Of a stretch of DNA of 64,000 nt, positions 7,379-15,021 are shown piece after piece. The notes under the pieces are model-generated. The model was not told the DNA's origin, searched no databases, and saw nothing but the letters and a program-made list of their open reading frames with translations. The DNA lies in assembly GCA_902492895.1 (NCBI GenBank), contig CABUNG010000002.1:124001-188000 (forward strand). Reading direction: 5' to 3'. The DNA comes from an uncultured Oscillospiraceae bacterium. GTDB lineage: Bacteria > Bacillota > Clostridia > Oscillospirales > Acutalibacteraceae. Each line of letters starts with the position of its first letter. Position 1 is the first letter of the stretch. The translations under genes were made by a program, and so were the position numbers.

Positions 7379-8428
7379 ATGAAGAAACGATGGCGGAGCG
7401 GTGCCCGATGGCTGGTGGTGCCGCTGATTTCACTGGCTTTTTTGTCCGGGCTGCCCGTATCGGCCGCCCGGGAAGGCTATGTGAACAATAAACTGAATGT
7501 GATCACCGAACCGGGCGAGAGCTCCAGCTACGTCTCGTTTTATAAAGACGGGAAAAAGGCGTCGCTCGACGATATGACCTGGACCGACAACGGCCGGCAC
7601 GGCAAGGCTTTGCTGCTCGACGGGGTGTCGGAATATCTCCAAATCCCCAAAAAACAGATGGCGATCCCGTCGATGACCTTTACCGCCTGGATCAACTGGC
7701 AGGGTGCCAAGGATCCCGCGGACCCGGACGGGCTCTACGGCCAGCGGATTTTCACCGTGGCCCGGGGGACCGACCGGTTTCTGACCTTGTCTCCCCATAT
7801 GCGCAATCCGGACAAAACGGATGACCGGGGCGGCATTCTCGACGGCGTTTACGTGGGCTATGCTTTCGATCCCCAGAAAAAGGGGACTCTGACGGAGCTC
7901 TGGAATCCGGCGGCAGATGGGCAGGAATCCTACGGCCTGCCGACAGGGGAATGGCATCATCTCGCGGTGGTCACCACGGGGAAAGAGATGCTGCTGTATA
8001 TCGACGGACGCCTGTGGCAGAGTCAGCTGCTGGTCAGGTCGGTCGCGGAACTGGATGCCCCGAACATGAAAATCGGCGCCGGTTTTGACGGCGGGCCTTT
8101 CCTCAACGCCATTCTCGACGACGTGGCGGTATACGAAACGCCGCTGTCCGAAGAGCAGATCGGCCGCGCCATGCAGGGGGCGGATCCCTTTTCGTCCGAT
8201 CCCACATCGGCCGCGCCCGATCCGTCTCGTCCGACCGCGCCGACCACGACCACCACGACCGGTGTGCCCTTCACCACCACCGCCTCTCATGTGGATTTCA
8301 ACCAGCCCAGCCCGCTTTTCGGCGTGCCGCTCTGGTCGATGATCCTCATCATCGTGCTGGCGTCTCTGTTTGTGATCTTGTCCATTGTGCTGAGCCTCAT
8401 TGAGGTTTTCTGGCGCCGTAAGCGATAG
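7379..8428 (+). CDS. Secreted LamG/concanavalin-like domain protein with C-terminal membrane anchor
   Basis: A 349-aa surface protein. Residues 1-33 are a signal peptide (MKKRWRSGARWLVVPLISLA, cut near VSAAR). Residues about 60-265 form a LamG-like jelly roll with the family landmarks GRHGKALLLDGVSEYLQIP, MTFTAWINWQG, EWHHLAVV, LYIDGRLW and ILDDVAVYETPLSEEQI. A Thr/Pro/Ser linker (about 275-305) and a hydrophobic segment ending in RRKR anchor it with the domain outside. Such modules bind glycans or proteins; the ligand here is unknown. The ATG lies 12 bp after GGAAAGG. It is probably co-transcribed with the next gene, 12 bp downstream. Confidence 0.8.
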   Translation: MKKRWRSGARWLVVPLISLAFLSGLPVSAAREGYVNNKLNVITEPGESSSYVSFYKDGKKASLDDMTWTDNGRHGKALLLDGVSEYLQIPKKQMAIPSMTFTAWINWQGAKDPADPDGLYGQRIFTVARGTDRFLTLSPHMRNPDKTDDRGGILDGVYVGYAFDPQKKGTLTELWNPAADGQESYGLPTGEWHHLAVVTTGKEMLLYIDGRLWQSQLLVRSVAELDAPNMKIGAGFDGGPFLNAILDDVAVYETPLSEEQIGRAMQGADPFSSDPTSAAPDPSRPTAPTTTTTTGVPFTTTASHVDFNQPSPLFGVPLWSMILIIVLASLFVILSIVLSLIEVFWRRKR

Positions 8429-8440
8429 GGGGCGGAGACG

Positions 8441-9100
8441 ATGAAACGATGGATGAAAGCGGCCCCCTTCCTGGCCGTTTGTCTGACGGTGTGCGCTCTG
8501 TTCGCGGCGCCGGTCCGGGCGGAGGAATTGTCCGCCGTCAAGGAGTTCACCCTGCTGGACAACGCGGGGGCCAGCGTGATCGAGGAGACCCCGTCCGATC
8601 CGGCCTTCTGGGAATATCCCACGGTCCCGGCCGGTCAGACGAAACGGACCGAGGGAGTCCTCACCATTAAGAACAATACGGGGCTGGATGCATCGGTCCG
8701 CCTGGAGCAGGTGGAGCTGCCCTATGACGATCCGGATGCGCTCGATTATCTCGCGGCCCTGACCATCACGATCCGGGACGGGGACACGGTTTTGTACAGC
8801 GGCCCGTACAGCGCCGTCAACGACGGAGGGCTGAATCTGACCGCTCAGGTCCCGCCCGGACAGACCAAATCCTATACCGTCTCCCTGCGGTGCGCGTTCG
8901 CGTACAAGGGGGATCCGGTTCAGGTGACGGACCGGCTGTACTGGCAGTTCAAGGCCACCTCGACGGTGATCGAAAATCCAGGGAAACAGCCCCCGGCCAT
9001 GTCGCCCCTGGTGCTGACGCTGTTCTGTGTGGCGGGGGGGCTGGTGCTGGTGTGCGCGGTTGTGGGCGGCTATGCCGCTCTGCGGAAGAGCCGGCACTAG
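8441..9100 (+). CDS. Secreted, membrane-anchored protein resembling TasA/camelysin-type domains
   Basis: A 219-aa protein with a signal peptide (MKRWMKAAPFLAVCLTVCAL, cut after RAEE or nearby), a beta-rich ectodomain (VLTIKNNTGLDASVRLEQVE, then LTITIRDGDTVLYSGPYSAV) and a C-terminal membrane helix with a basic tail (RKSRH). The ectodomain resembles camelysin/TasA biofilm proteins, which also carry LTV-type strands and a 'Y-x-G' turn, but I cannot confirm this without a profile search. The ATG follows GGGGGCGGAG. It forms a two-gene operon with the LamG protein. Confidence 0.6.
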   Translation: MKRWMKAAPFLAVCLTVCALFAAPVRAEELSAVKEFTLLDNAGASVIEETPSDPAFWEYPTVPAGQTKRTEGVLTIKNNTGLDASVRLEQVELPYDDPDALDYLAALTITIRDGDTVLYSGPYSAVNDGGLNLTAQVPPGQTKSYTVSLRCAFAYKGDPVQVTDRLYWQFKATSTVIENPGKQPPAMSPLVLTLFCVAGGLVLVCAVVGGYAALRKSRH

Positions 9101-9131
9101 AACCGGCAGCTCTGGAATCTCCGGAATCAAA

Positions 9132-9161
9132 CAAAAGGGAGCGCCTTGGCGCTCCCTTTTG
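9132..9161 (+). terminator. Intrinsic terminator after the surface-protein pair
   Basis: A 13-14 bp stem (9132-9145 with 9148-9161) with a tight loop, then GCTGTTGTTTTAG, 32 bp after the stop at 9100. Confidence 0.85.
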
Positions 9162-9251
9162 CTGTTGTTTTAGGAAGGATAAGCGGCAGCCGTGCCGTCT
9201 GAATCGCCCCATATAGGGCTGAGGACCCGGGGATAGGGCCGGTTTCCAACC

Positions 9252-9772
9252 CTATGATTTTATAACCACCCAATCCTTGGGGCCTCGGGCCCCTTCCTGT
9301 ATAGCCGTTGGTTTGGGTGTTCACATTCCTGCCGGTTTTCCTTAAAAGAAAACCGGCCAACTATCTTGCGTCTTTGCCTTTTGTACTTTGTTATCCCCGG
9401 GCAAATGCGGAAGCATTTGCGCAGGCCGGGGAAGATACCGGCCGCACTGTCCGCGTCCGGCCCGGCCTTCTCCGCACAGAGAAAGGAGGTGCCGAAGGCA
9501 TATGTGCCTTTGCGCGGCATGAGCGAATAAAAACTCGCCATAATTTTATCACTGTTTTTAGTAGCCATGAGTGCTAACAAGGTTTGGCCTGAAGGCCACC
9601 CCCTTTCTTTACTCAAAGAAAGGGGGGAAAGAAGCGTCAGGGGGCATGCCCCCTGAACCCCCGGGTGATCCTGTCGGCTTTCTTTTTAGGAAAGCCTCCC
9701 CAGTGTTATCACCCTATCGAACGATACAAGTAGGGCTGCGGCCCAGGGGGTGGGGTGGTCATAAAATTATGC
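9252..9772. repeat. Repeat element A, degenerate inverted termini, no gene
   Basis: About 520 bp without a supportable gene. The ends are imperfect inverted repeats: the left end (TATGATTTTATAACCACCC, from 9252) resembles the complement of the right end (GGGTGGTC then ATAAAATTATGCATG, to about 9775). Inside are blocks shared with the other copies: GAAGGCATATGTGCCTTT (about 9495), CAGGGGGCATGCCCCCTGA (about 9638), and 9351-9398, whose reverse complement recurs near 10167-10217. The right end runs into the stop codon of the XRE gene. The element is a miniature repeat with no transposase. Confidence 0.75.
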
Positions 9773-10012
9773 ATGACCCTCGAGCAGCTCGTCCACGGAT
9801 ATACCGAACACGTCCGCCAGGCAGAGCAGCTCGTAGTCGGTGACGATCCGGGCGTTCCGCTCGATTTTGCTGATGGCCTGTTGATCGATGCCGACACCCT
9901 TCATTTGCAGTTTTGTTGCCAGCGCCTCTTGTGAAAGACCCAGACGTTCCCGTTCGATTCGTACCCTTTGAGAAACGATGTTCCGGTTGTCGTTAAAGCG
10001 AATAGTTTTCAT
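9767..10012 (-). CDS. XRE-family helix-turn-helix regulator
   Basis: An 81-aa protein that is almost entirely one HTH_3/Cro-CI domain: RVRIERERLGLSQEALATKL (helices 1-2), GIDQQAISKIERNARIVTDY (recognition helix) and LLCLADVFGISVDELLEG. It is a stand-alone DNA-binding protein with no sensor or peptidase domain and no toxin partner next to it. The ATG has AGGAGATTTTATC upstream. The 3' end is formed by the terminus of repeat element A. A broken copy of the 3' half lies at 10303-10414. Direct repeats around its promoter suggest autoregulation. Confidence 0.9.
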   Translation of the reverse strand: MKTIRFNDNRNIVSQRVRIERERLGLSQEALATKLQMKGVGIDQQAISKIERNARIVTDYELLCLADVFGISVDELLEGHA

Positions 10013-10024
10013 GATAAAATCTCC

Positions 10025-10085
10025 TACATCAATGAGATGTTATCTTGACTTTATCATATCCAAAGTGTTATACTTACATCAATGA
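10025..10085 (-). promoter_or_regulatory. XRE gene promoter with paired direct-repeat operator candidates
   Basis: On the minus strand TTGATG (10082-10077), an 18-bp spacer and TATGAT (10058-10053). The 11-bp sequence TACATCAATGA occurs at 10025-10035 and again at 10075-10085, exactly 50 bp apart. One copy covers the -35 box and the other sits between the -10 box and the ribosome site. Binding of the XRE protein to both is inference. Confidence 0.6.
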
Positions 10086-10127
10086 AACGTAATTGGAAAA
10101 TTTGAATGGGAGATGCGATGTAAGGGG

Positions 10128-10302
10128 CCCCCCTGACGCTTCTTTTTCTTTTTTATTTTATTTGCCCAGGGATGACAAAGTACAAAAGGCAAAGACGCAA
10201 GATAGTTGGCCGGTTCTCTTGATGAAAACCGGCAGCAGCTAAATCACCTGAATCAGCCCATACAAGTAGAGCTGCGGCCCAGGGGGTGGGGTGGTCATAA
10301 AA
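10128..10302. repeat. Repeat element B, partial copy
   Basis: A partial member of the same repeat family. It starts with a remnant of the GGGGGC/CCCCCTGACGCTTCTT block. Bases 10167-10217 are the reverse complement of 9351-9398 in element A, and 10254-10302 repeat the right terminus of A nearly base for base, including the AAAATTATGCATG end. The stretch 10087-10127 before it shows nothing. Confidence 0.75.
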
Positions 10303-10414
10303 TTATGCATGACCCTCGAGCAGCTCGTCCACGGATATACCTGAACACGTCCGCCAGGCAGAGCAGCTCGTAATCGGTGACGATCCGGGCGTTCCGCTCG
10401 ATTCGTACCCTTTA
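10303..10414 (-). pseudogene. Internally deleted partial copy of the XRE gene
   Basis: Bases 10303-10404 match the 3' end of the XRE gene (9767-9866) with few changes, including one inserted T at ATATACCTGAAC that shifts the frame. At CTCGATT the copy jumps about 90 bp to the sequence found at 9955-9971 (CGATTCGTACCCTTT), so the middle of the gene was deleted between two CGATT microhomologies. Similarity stops at about 10414. It encodes nothing useful. Confidence 0.8.
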
Positions 10415-10490
10415 GCTGAATTTACCCCTATCCGGGGATATTTCTACCACTGGAGCCTTTAAAAGCATGGAGATGTTGAGTATACTGGTG

Positions 10491-10518
10491 TTGACAGTTA
10501 TCCCCGAAAATCTATGAA
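10491..10518 (+). promoter_or_regulatory. Promoter for the small protein at 10532
   Basis: Perfect TTGACA (10491-10496), a 16-bp spacer and TATGAA (10513-10518). The -10 box lies only 14 bp before the start codon, so the leader would be very short or the true -10 is TATACT at 10481-10486 further upstream. Confidence 0.4.
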
Positions 10519-10531
10519 TGGAGGTGCCGAG

Positions 10532-10690
10532 ATGAAAAGCTGTAGAGTTGAGCTCAGCGATGAATTGTACGAGATATACCAGGATATTGCCAAACTGAAT
10601 GGCAAACCCGTAGAGGACTGCCTCTCCATCATCCTGGATCGCGTGATCCGCACCATGATCGAGAAAGCGGAACCGCACGGAGAGGGGTAG
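10532..10690 (+). CDS. Small ribbon-helix-helix-like protein
   Basis: A 52-codon gene with GGAGG 8 bp before the ATG. The product reads MKSCRVELSDELYEIYQDIA, then KLNGKPVEDCLSIILDRVI and a charged tail. One short strand (SCRVELS) followed by two helices is the layout of CopG/Arc-type ribbon-helix-helix DNA-binding proteins, which act as dimers. No toxin gene is adjacent. It is followed after 121 bp by the tocopherol-cyclase-like gene, and I see no clear terminator between them. It could be a regulator of that gene; this is inference. Confidence 0.6.
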   Translation: MKSCRVELSDELYEIYQDIAKLNGKPVEDCLSIILDRVIRTMIEKAEPHGEG

Positions 10691-10811
10691 GCTCCGTGTT
10701 CCCGGAGCACGCCTCCGGCGGATACAAATCCTTTTGACAGGAGATTTACCGGATATTTCCGGCCCGGCCCGCCCATACTGGATACGAAGAATCCGATGGG
10801 AGGCCGAAGAC

Positions 10812-11705
10812 ATGACACAGGCGCGCGGGCCCTATTTCGAGGGCTGGTATTTCAAGCATCAATGGGACGGGGAGACGCTGGCATTGATCCCCGGTTTTTT
10901 TGTGGAAAAAACCGGGGAACGGGGCGCGTTTCTGCAGGTGATCAGCGGCCGGGGCTCTTGGTTTCTCCCCTGTCCCCTGGACCAGTTCGGCTGCCGGCCC
11001 GATCTCCCGGCCGTCCGGATCGGGGAATCGCTGTTCACCCCCGAGGGCGTCCGGCTCCATGTGGAGGGAGACGGCTTGTCCCTGCACGGGGAAATTCGCT
11101 ATGGGTTTCTCACCCCGCCCCGGTCCGATATCATGGGCCCGTTCCGCCTGGCCCCGGGCCTGGAATGCCGGCACACGGTCATCAGCCTGGGGCACAGCCT
11201 CCGCGGCCGGATCACCCTGAACGGAGAGTCGTTCCGCCTGGACGGGGGGACGGGCTATATCGAGGGGGACCGGGGCCGTTCCTTCCCGAAGCGGTATACC
11301 TGGACCCAGTGCAACACCTTCGGAAACCGCACGTGTGGGGTGATGCTGTCGGCGGCGGAGATTCCCTATATGGGCCTGCGTTTTACGGGCTGTATCGCCT
11401 CGGTCTGGTACGAGGGACGGGATATCCGCCTGGCGACCTATACGGGGGCGAGAGCCGCGGTGTGGGAGCCGGGCCGGGTCGCGCTGGTGCGCGGCGAAAC
11501 CCGGCTGGAGGCGGAACTCCTCGAAGCCGCCGCCCATCCTCTGAAAGCCCCGGCCATCGGCCGGATGGCCCGCACCATTCACGAGCACGTCCGCTGTACC
11601 GTCCGGTACCGCTTTTATCAGGGCGGGCACCTGTGCTTCGACCGGACCAGCCCGTCGGCCAGTTTTGAAGAGGACGGATTGGAGTCCGCCCCTTCTCTCA
11701 GATAA
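10812..11705 (+). CDS. Tocopherol-cyclase-like protein
   Basis: A 297-aa protein with the N-terminal signature PYFEGWYFKHQ, then ALIPGFFVEK, FLQVISG, a central LDGGTGYIEGDRGRSFPKRY followed by the W-x-Q-C-N motif (TWTQCNTF), and a C-terminal beta-rich half. This is the bacterial branch of the tocopherol cyclase-like family, related by fold to AttH/lipocalin-like proteins. Bacterial members of anaerobes do not make tocopherol, so the substrate is unknown; a role on a hydrophobic or lipid substrate is only inference. The ATG at 10812 follows GGGAGG; an in-frame TTG at 10734 would add 26 residues that do not match the family. Confidence 0.8.
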   Translation: MTQARGPYFEGWYFKHQWDGETLALIPGFFVEKTGERGAFLQVISGRGSWFLPCPLDQFGCRPDLPAVRIGESLFTPEGVRLHVEGDGLSLHGEIRYGFLTPPRSDIMGPFRLAPGLECRHTVISLGHSLRGRITLNGESFRLDGGTGYIEGDRGRSFPKRYTWTQCNTFGNRTCGVMLSAAEIPYMGLRFTGCIASVWYEGRDIRLATYTGARAAVWEPGRVALVRGETRLEAELLEAAAHPLKAPAIGRMARTIHEHVRCTVRYRFYQGGHLCFDRTSPSASFEEDGLESAPSLR

Positions 11706-11731
11706 ACGGTGCAATCGGTTCCCATTCGTGG

Positions 11732-11737
11732 TATACT
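11732..11737 (+). promoter_or_regulatory. Candidate -10 box for polA
   Basis: TATACT, 36 bp before the polA ATG. The -35 hexamer 17 bp upstream (GTGCAA, 11709-11714) is a poor match, so the promoter is weak or read-through also contributes. Confidence 0.45.
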
Positions 11738-11773
11738 AGCGCTATAGACTATGCGACGGAAGGCGGACAAGCT

Positions 11774-14386
11774 ATGCGTTTACTGGTTCTCGACGGCAAC
11801 AGCATTTTAAACCGCGCGTTTTACGGCATCAAGCTCCTCACCACCAAAGACGGGCATTACACCAACGCCCTGGTGGGGTTCCTCAATATTTTCCAGAAAC
11901 TGCGGGATCAGACCGAGCCGGACCGCATCGCCGTTGCGTTTGATCGGAAAGCCCCCACCTTCCGCCATCAGCAGTACGCGGCCTATAAAGCCGGACGGAA
12001 GGGGATGCCGGAGGAACTCGCCGAGCAGCTGCCGGTCATCAAGGAGCTGCTCACCCTCATGGGGTGTACCGTCGTGGAAAAGGACGGCTACGAAGCCGAC
12101 GACATCCTCGGCACCTTGTCGGCCGCCGCCGTCCGGCAGGGCGGGGAGTGCTTCATCGCCACCGGGGACCGGGACGCTCTCCAGCTGGTGGGGGACAAGG
12201 TGACGGTGCTGCTCGCCGCGACCAAAATGGGCCGGCCCGACACCTCCGCCTACGACATCCCGGCCATCGAAGAAAAATACGGGCTGACGCCCCCGCAGCT
12301 CATCGATCTCAAGGCCCTGATGGGGGACGCGAGCGACAACATCCCGGGCGTCCCGGGGGTGGGGGAAAAAACGGCGCTGGATCTGCTCCATCGCTTTCAT
12401 TCCCTGGATGAGCTGTACGCTCATCTCGATTCCCCCGATATCCGCGACGGGGTGCGGAATAAGCTGGCGGCTGGCCGGGACAGCGCGTATCTCAGCCGGG
12501 AGCTGGGCACCATCTGCTGCGAGGCGCCCGTGGAAACCGATATGGACGCCTATGTCGTCCGGGCCGTGCAGCGGGAGGAGCTGTCCCGCCTGATGGCGCG
12601 GCTGGAATTTTTCAAGCTCATGGAGAAAATGGGTCTGAACGATCCCCTGCCCACACCGGAGGTCGCGCCGGATGCTGCGGAAGAGGCGGACCGGCCGGCG
12701 GTGGTTCTCCCCTGCGTGACCGCGGCGGACCTGCTCGATCTGGTGCGGGACACCCGGCAGCTCGATCTGGTCCCGGCTGTGGAAGAGGGCCGCTTATGCG
12801 GTTTTTGGGGCGTGGCCGCATCCAAAACCGGCCGAAAAGCCGCGTATTTCGGCCGGAATGAGGCGGAATACGATCCGTTTCTGTCGATACTAAAGGACGA
12901 CACGGTGGAAAAACGCACCCATGACGTCAAAAAGCTGACCGCCCTATTGCGGCGCGGCGGTGCGGACGGCCCTGTTCTGCGGCAGGTGTCCATGGATACG
13001 ATGCTCGCGGGCTATCTGCTCAATCCGCTCGCCTCGGGGTATGAGCTGACCCGGCTCGCCCAGGAATATGAGGTGACCGCGCCCGCGGCGGAGGGGATTC
13101 CGGCCGAAGCGGCCGTTCTGTCCGCGGTGGCCGACCGCTTCGAGCAGGAGCTCGGAGAGCGGGAGATGGGGGATCTGCTGCGGGAGATGGAAATTCCGCT
13201 GGCAGGGGTCCTCGCGGATATGGAGGTGCTCGGCTTCGAGGTGGACGGCAAGGGCATCGCGGATTTCGGCGCCCTGCTCGAAGACCGGATCACCGCGATC
13301 CAGGAGCGGATCACGGAAGCGGTGGGGTATGCGTTCAATCTCAATTCCCCGAAACAGCTCGCCGTCGCGCTGTTTGAGGATCTCGGCCTGCCGGCCAAGA
13401 AAAAGACCAAAACCGGCTATTCCACCAGTGCCGAGGTGCTCGAAAGCCTGCGGGACGCCCATCCGGTTGTGGAGATGCTGCTCGATTACCGCACCCTGTC
13501 CAAGCTCAAATCCACTTACTGCGACGGCCTGCTCAAGGTGATCGCCCCGGACGGGCGGATCCACTCATCCTTTAATCAGACCGAAACCCGCACCGGGCGG
13601 ATCTCCTCGACCGAGCCCAATCTGCAGAATATTCCCGTCCGGCAGGAGCTGGGCCGGGAGCTGCGCCGCTTTTTCCGGGCCAGGGAGGGCTGGGTGCTCT
13701 GCGACGCGGACTATTCCCAGATCGAGCTGCGGGTGCTTGCCCACATGGCGGGCGACCCGACCATGATCGAGGCGTTCAATACCGGCGCCGATATCCACCG
13801 CATCACCGCGTCCCAGGTGTTCGGTATTCCCGAGGACATGGTGACGCCTCTCATGCGCTCCCACGCCAAAGCGGTCAATTTCGGAATCGTCTACGGCATT
13901 GGGGCCCATTCCCTTTCGCAGGATATCCACGTCAGCTATGCCGACGCCAAGACCTACATCGAGGAATATCTCCGCCATTATGGGGCGGTGGCCGGGTTCA
14001 TGGACCGGCTGATCGAGCAGGCCAAGGACTGTGGTTACGCAAAGACCCTGTATGGCCGGCGCCGTCCTCTGCCCGAACTGCGGGCCTCCAACGGCGTGAC
14101 CCGGTCGTTTGGGGAGCGGGTGGCGCGGAACATGCCCATCCAGGGCACGGCGGCGGATATCATCAAGGTCGCCATGGTCCGGGTCCACCGCCGCCTCACC
14201 GAAGAGGGGCTGCAGGCCAAGCTGATTCTGCAGGTGCACGATGAGCTGATCGTCGAGGCGCCCGAAGAGGAGGCGGAACGGGCTGCGGCGCTGCTGAAAG
14301 AGGAGATGGAGGGCGCGGCCGCCCTGTCGGTGAAGCTCTCCGTCGACGTCAATGTGGGAAAAACCTGGTACGACGCCAAGGGATGA
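11774..14386 (+). CDS. polA: DNA polymerase I
   Basis: An 870-aa replication and repair polymerase. Residues 1 to about 290 are the 5'-3' flap exonuclease (LLVLDGNSILNRAFYGI, DGYEADDILGT, ATGDRDALQLV, MGDASDNIPGVPGVGEKTA). Residues about 310-470 are the 3'-5' exonuclease fold, but I find no DxE at the ExoI position (LDLVPAVEEG) and the ExoII region reads THDVKKL, so proofreading is probably lost, as in Taq and Bst polymerases. Residues about 480-870 are the polymerase, with motif A DADYSQIELRVLAHMAGD, motif B RSHAKAVNFGIVYGIG and motif C LQVHDELIVEAP. The ATG is 8 bp after GGAAGGCGG. It appears to be a single-gene unit ending in a strong terminator. Confidence 0.97.
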   Translation: MRLLVLDGNSILNRAFYGIKLLTTKDGHYTNALVGFLNIFQKLRDQTEPDRIAVAFDRKAPTFRHQQYAAYKAGRKGMPEELAEQLPVIKELLTLMGCTVVEKDGYEADDILGTLSAAAVRQGGECFIATGDRDALQLVGDKVTVLLAATKMGRPDTSAYDIPAIEEKYGLTPPQLIDLKALMGDASDNIPGVPGVGEKTALDLLHRFHSLDELYAHLDSPDIRDGVRNKLAAGRDSAYLSRELGTICCEAPVETDMDAYVVRAVQREELSRLMARLEFFKLMEKMGLNDPLPTPEVAPDAAEEADRPAVVLPCVTAADLLDLVRDTRQLDLVPAVEEGRLCGFWGVAASKTGRKAAYFGRNEAEYDPFLSILKDDTVEKRTHDVKKLTALLRRGGADGPVLRQVSMDTMLAGYLLNPLASGYELTRLAQEYEVTAPAAEGIPAEAAVLSAVADRFEQELGEREMGDLLREMEIPLAGVLADMEVLGFEVDGKGIADFGALLEDRITAIQERITEAVGYAFNLNSPKQLAVALFEDLGLPAKKKTKTGYSTSAEVLESLRDAHPVVEMLLDYRTLSKLKSTYCDGLLKVIAPDGRIHSSFNQTETRTGRISSTEPNLQNIPVRQELGRELRRFFRAREGWVLCDADYSQIELRVLAHMAGDPTMIEAFNTGADIHRITASQVFGIPEDMVTPLMRSHAKAVNFGIVYGIGAHSLSQDIHVSYADAKTYIEEYLRHYGAVAGFMDRLIEQAKDCGYAKTLYGRRRPLPELRASNGVTRSFGERVARNMPIQGTAADIIKVAMVRVHRRLTEEGLQAKLILQVHDELIVEAPEEEAERAAALLKEEMEGAAALSVKLSVDVNVGKTWYDAKG

Positions 14387-14404
14387 AAGACATATACGAT
14401 AACA

Positions 14405-14434
14405 AGCGGCCGCGCCTGGCAAGGCGCGGCCGCT
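14405..14434 (+). terminator. Terminator of polA
   Basis: A perfect 13-bp GC-rich stem (14405-14417 with 14422-14434), loop GGCA, followed by GTTTGCG. It lies 19 bp after the polA stop. The U tract is short. Confidence 0.75.
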
Positions 14435-14470
14435 GTTTGCGTGGGATATACATTGGAGACCACCCCAACC

Positions 14471-14851
14471 CCCGGGCCGCAGCCCTGCTTGTATGGGCTG
14501 GTTAGGCAAAACTGGTTGCCGCTGGTTTTCCTAAGAAGAAAACCAGCAAGAAACCAGGGGGTTCAGGGGGCATGCCCCCTGACGCTTCTTTCCCCCCTTT
14601 CTTTGCGTAAAGAAAGGGGGTGCTGAAGGCATATGTGCCTTTACGCGGCCACAAGCGCAAAAAATGCTTTTATCAATATAGAAGCAGGTTTGGCCTGCGG
14701 GCCACCTTCTTTTGGCCTGAGCCCCAAAAGAAGGCAAAAGGTCTCCCGGGGTTCCCCCGGACCCCAGGTTATTGGACGGTTTTCTTTTGAGGAAAACCGT
14801 CATTAACGATATTGCCTGAATCAGCCCATACAAGCAGGGCTGCGGCCCGGG
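14471..14851. repeat. 381-bp element C with perfect 30-bp terminal inverted repeats
   Basis: The first 30 bases (14471-14500) are the exact reverse complement of the last 30 (14822-14851). The interior has no supportable gene but is full of small palindromes (CAGGGGGCATGCCCCCTGA near 14562, GAAGGCATATGTGCCTTT near 14624, AAACCAGC/GCTGGTTT near 14520) and shares them with element A. This is the layout of a miniature inverted-repeat element mobilised by a transposase elsewhere, or of a long structured intergenic repeat. I could not confirm a target-site duplication. Confidence 0.8.
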
Positions 14852-14939
14852 AGTTCACCCCGCTGGGTTTTTATAGGGGTCTCGTCCTATATGCATGAAT
14901 AGAATTCATGCATTTTCAATTTCGCTCTCTGCATTTTTA

Positions 14940-14989
14940 TGACACAAGTCGTGTCAAAATTCAATATCACCGATCTTATCTGCTATACT
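14940..14989 (+). promoter_or_regulatory. Candidate promoter with inverted-repeat operator
   Basis: TATACT at 14984-14989 with a weak TTCAAT at 14960-14965 (18-bp spacer). Just upstream is a 6-bp inverted repeat TGACAC-N5-GTGTCA (14940-14956). The arrangement suggests regulated expression of the small gene at 15022. Confidence 0.45.
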
Positions 14990-15021
14990 GTGCTTGCAAA
15001 AATAAATTTGAGGTGATAAAA

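Noticed and set aside
7430..9130. A 566-codon minus-strand frame over the two surface-protein genes
   Set aside because: The plus-strand genes have signal peptides, domains, ribosome sites, a promoter and a terminator; the antisense frame has none.
9308..9577. An 89-codon plus-strand frame within repeat element A
   Set aside because: It runs through inverted-repeat DNA shared with element B, has no ribosome site and no protein-like composition.
9767..10012. Antitoxin of a toxin-antitoxin pair
   Set aside because: No small partner gene is adjacent on either side; both flanks are repeat DNA.
14471..14851. Insertion sequence with a transposase gene
   Set aside because: At 381 bp the element has no open frame resembling a transposase; only the terminal repeats support mobility.
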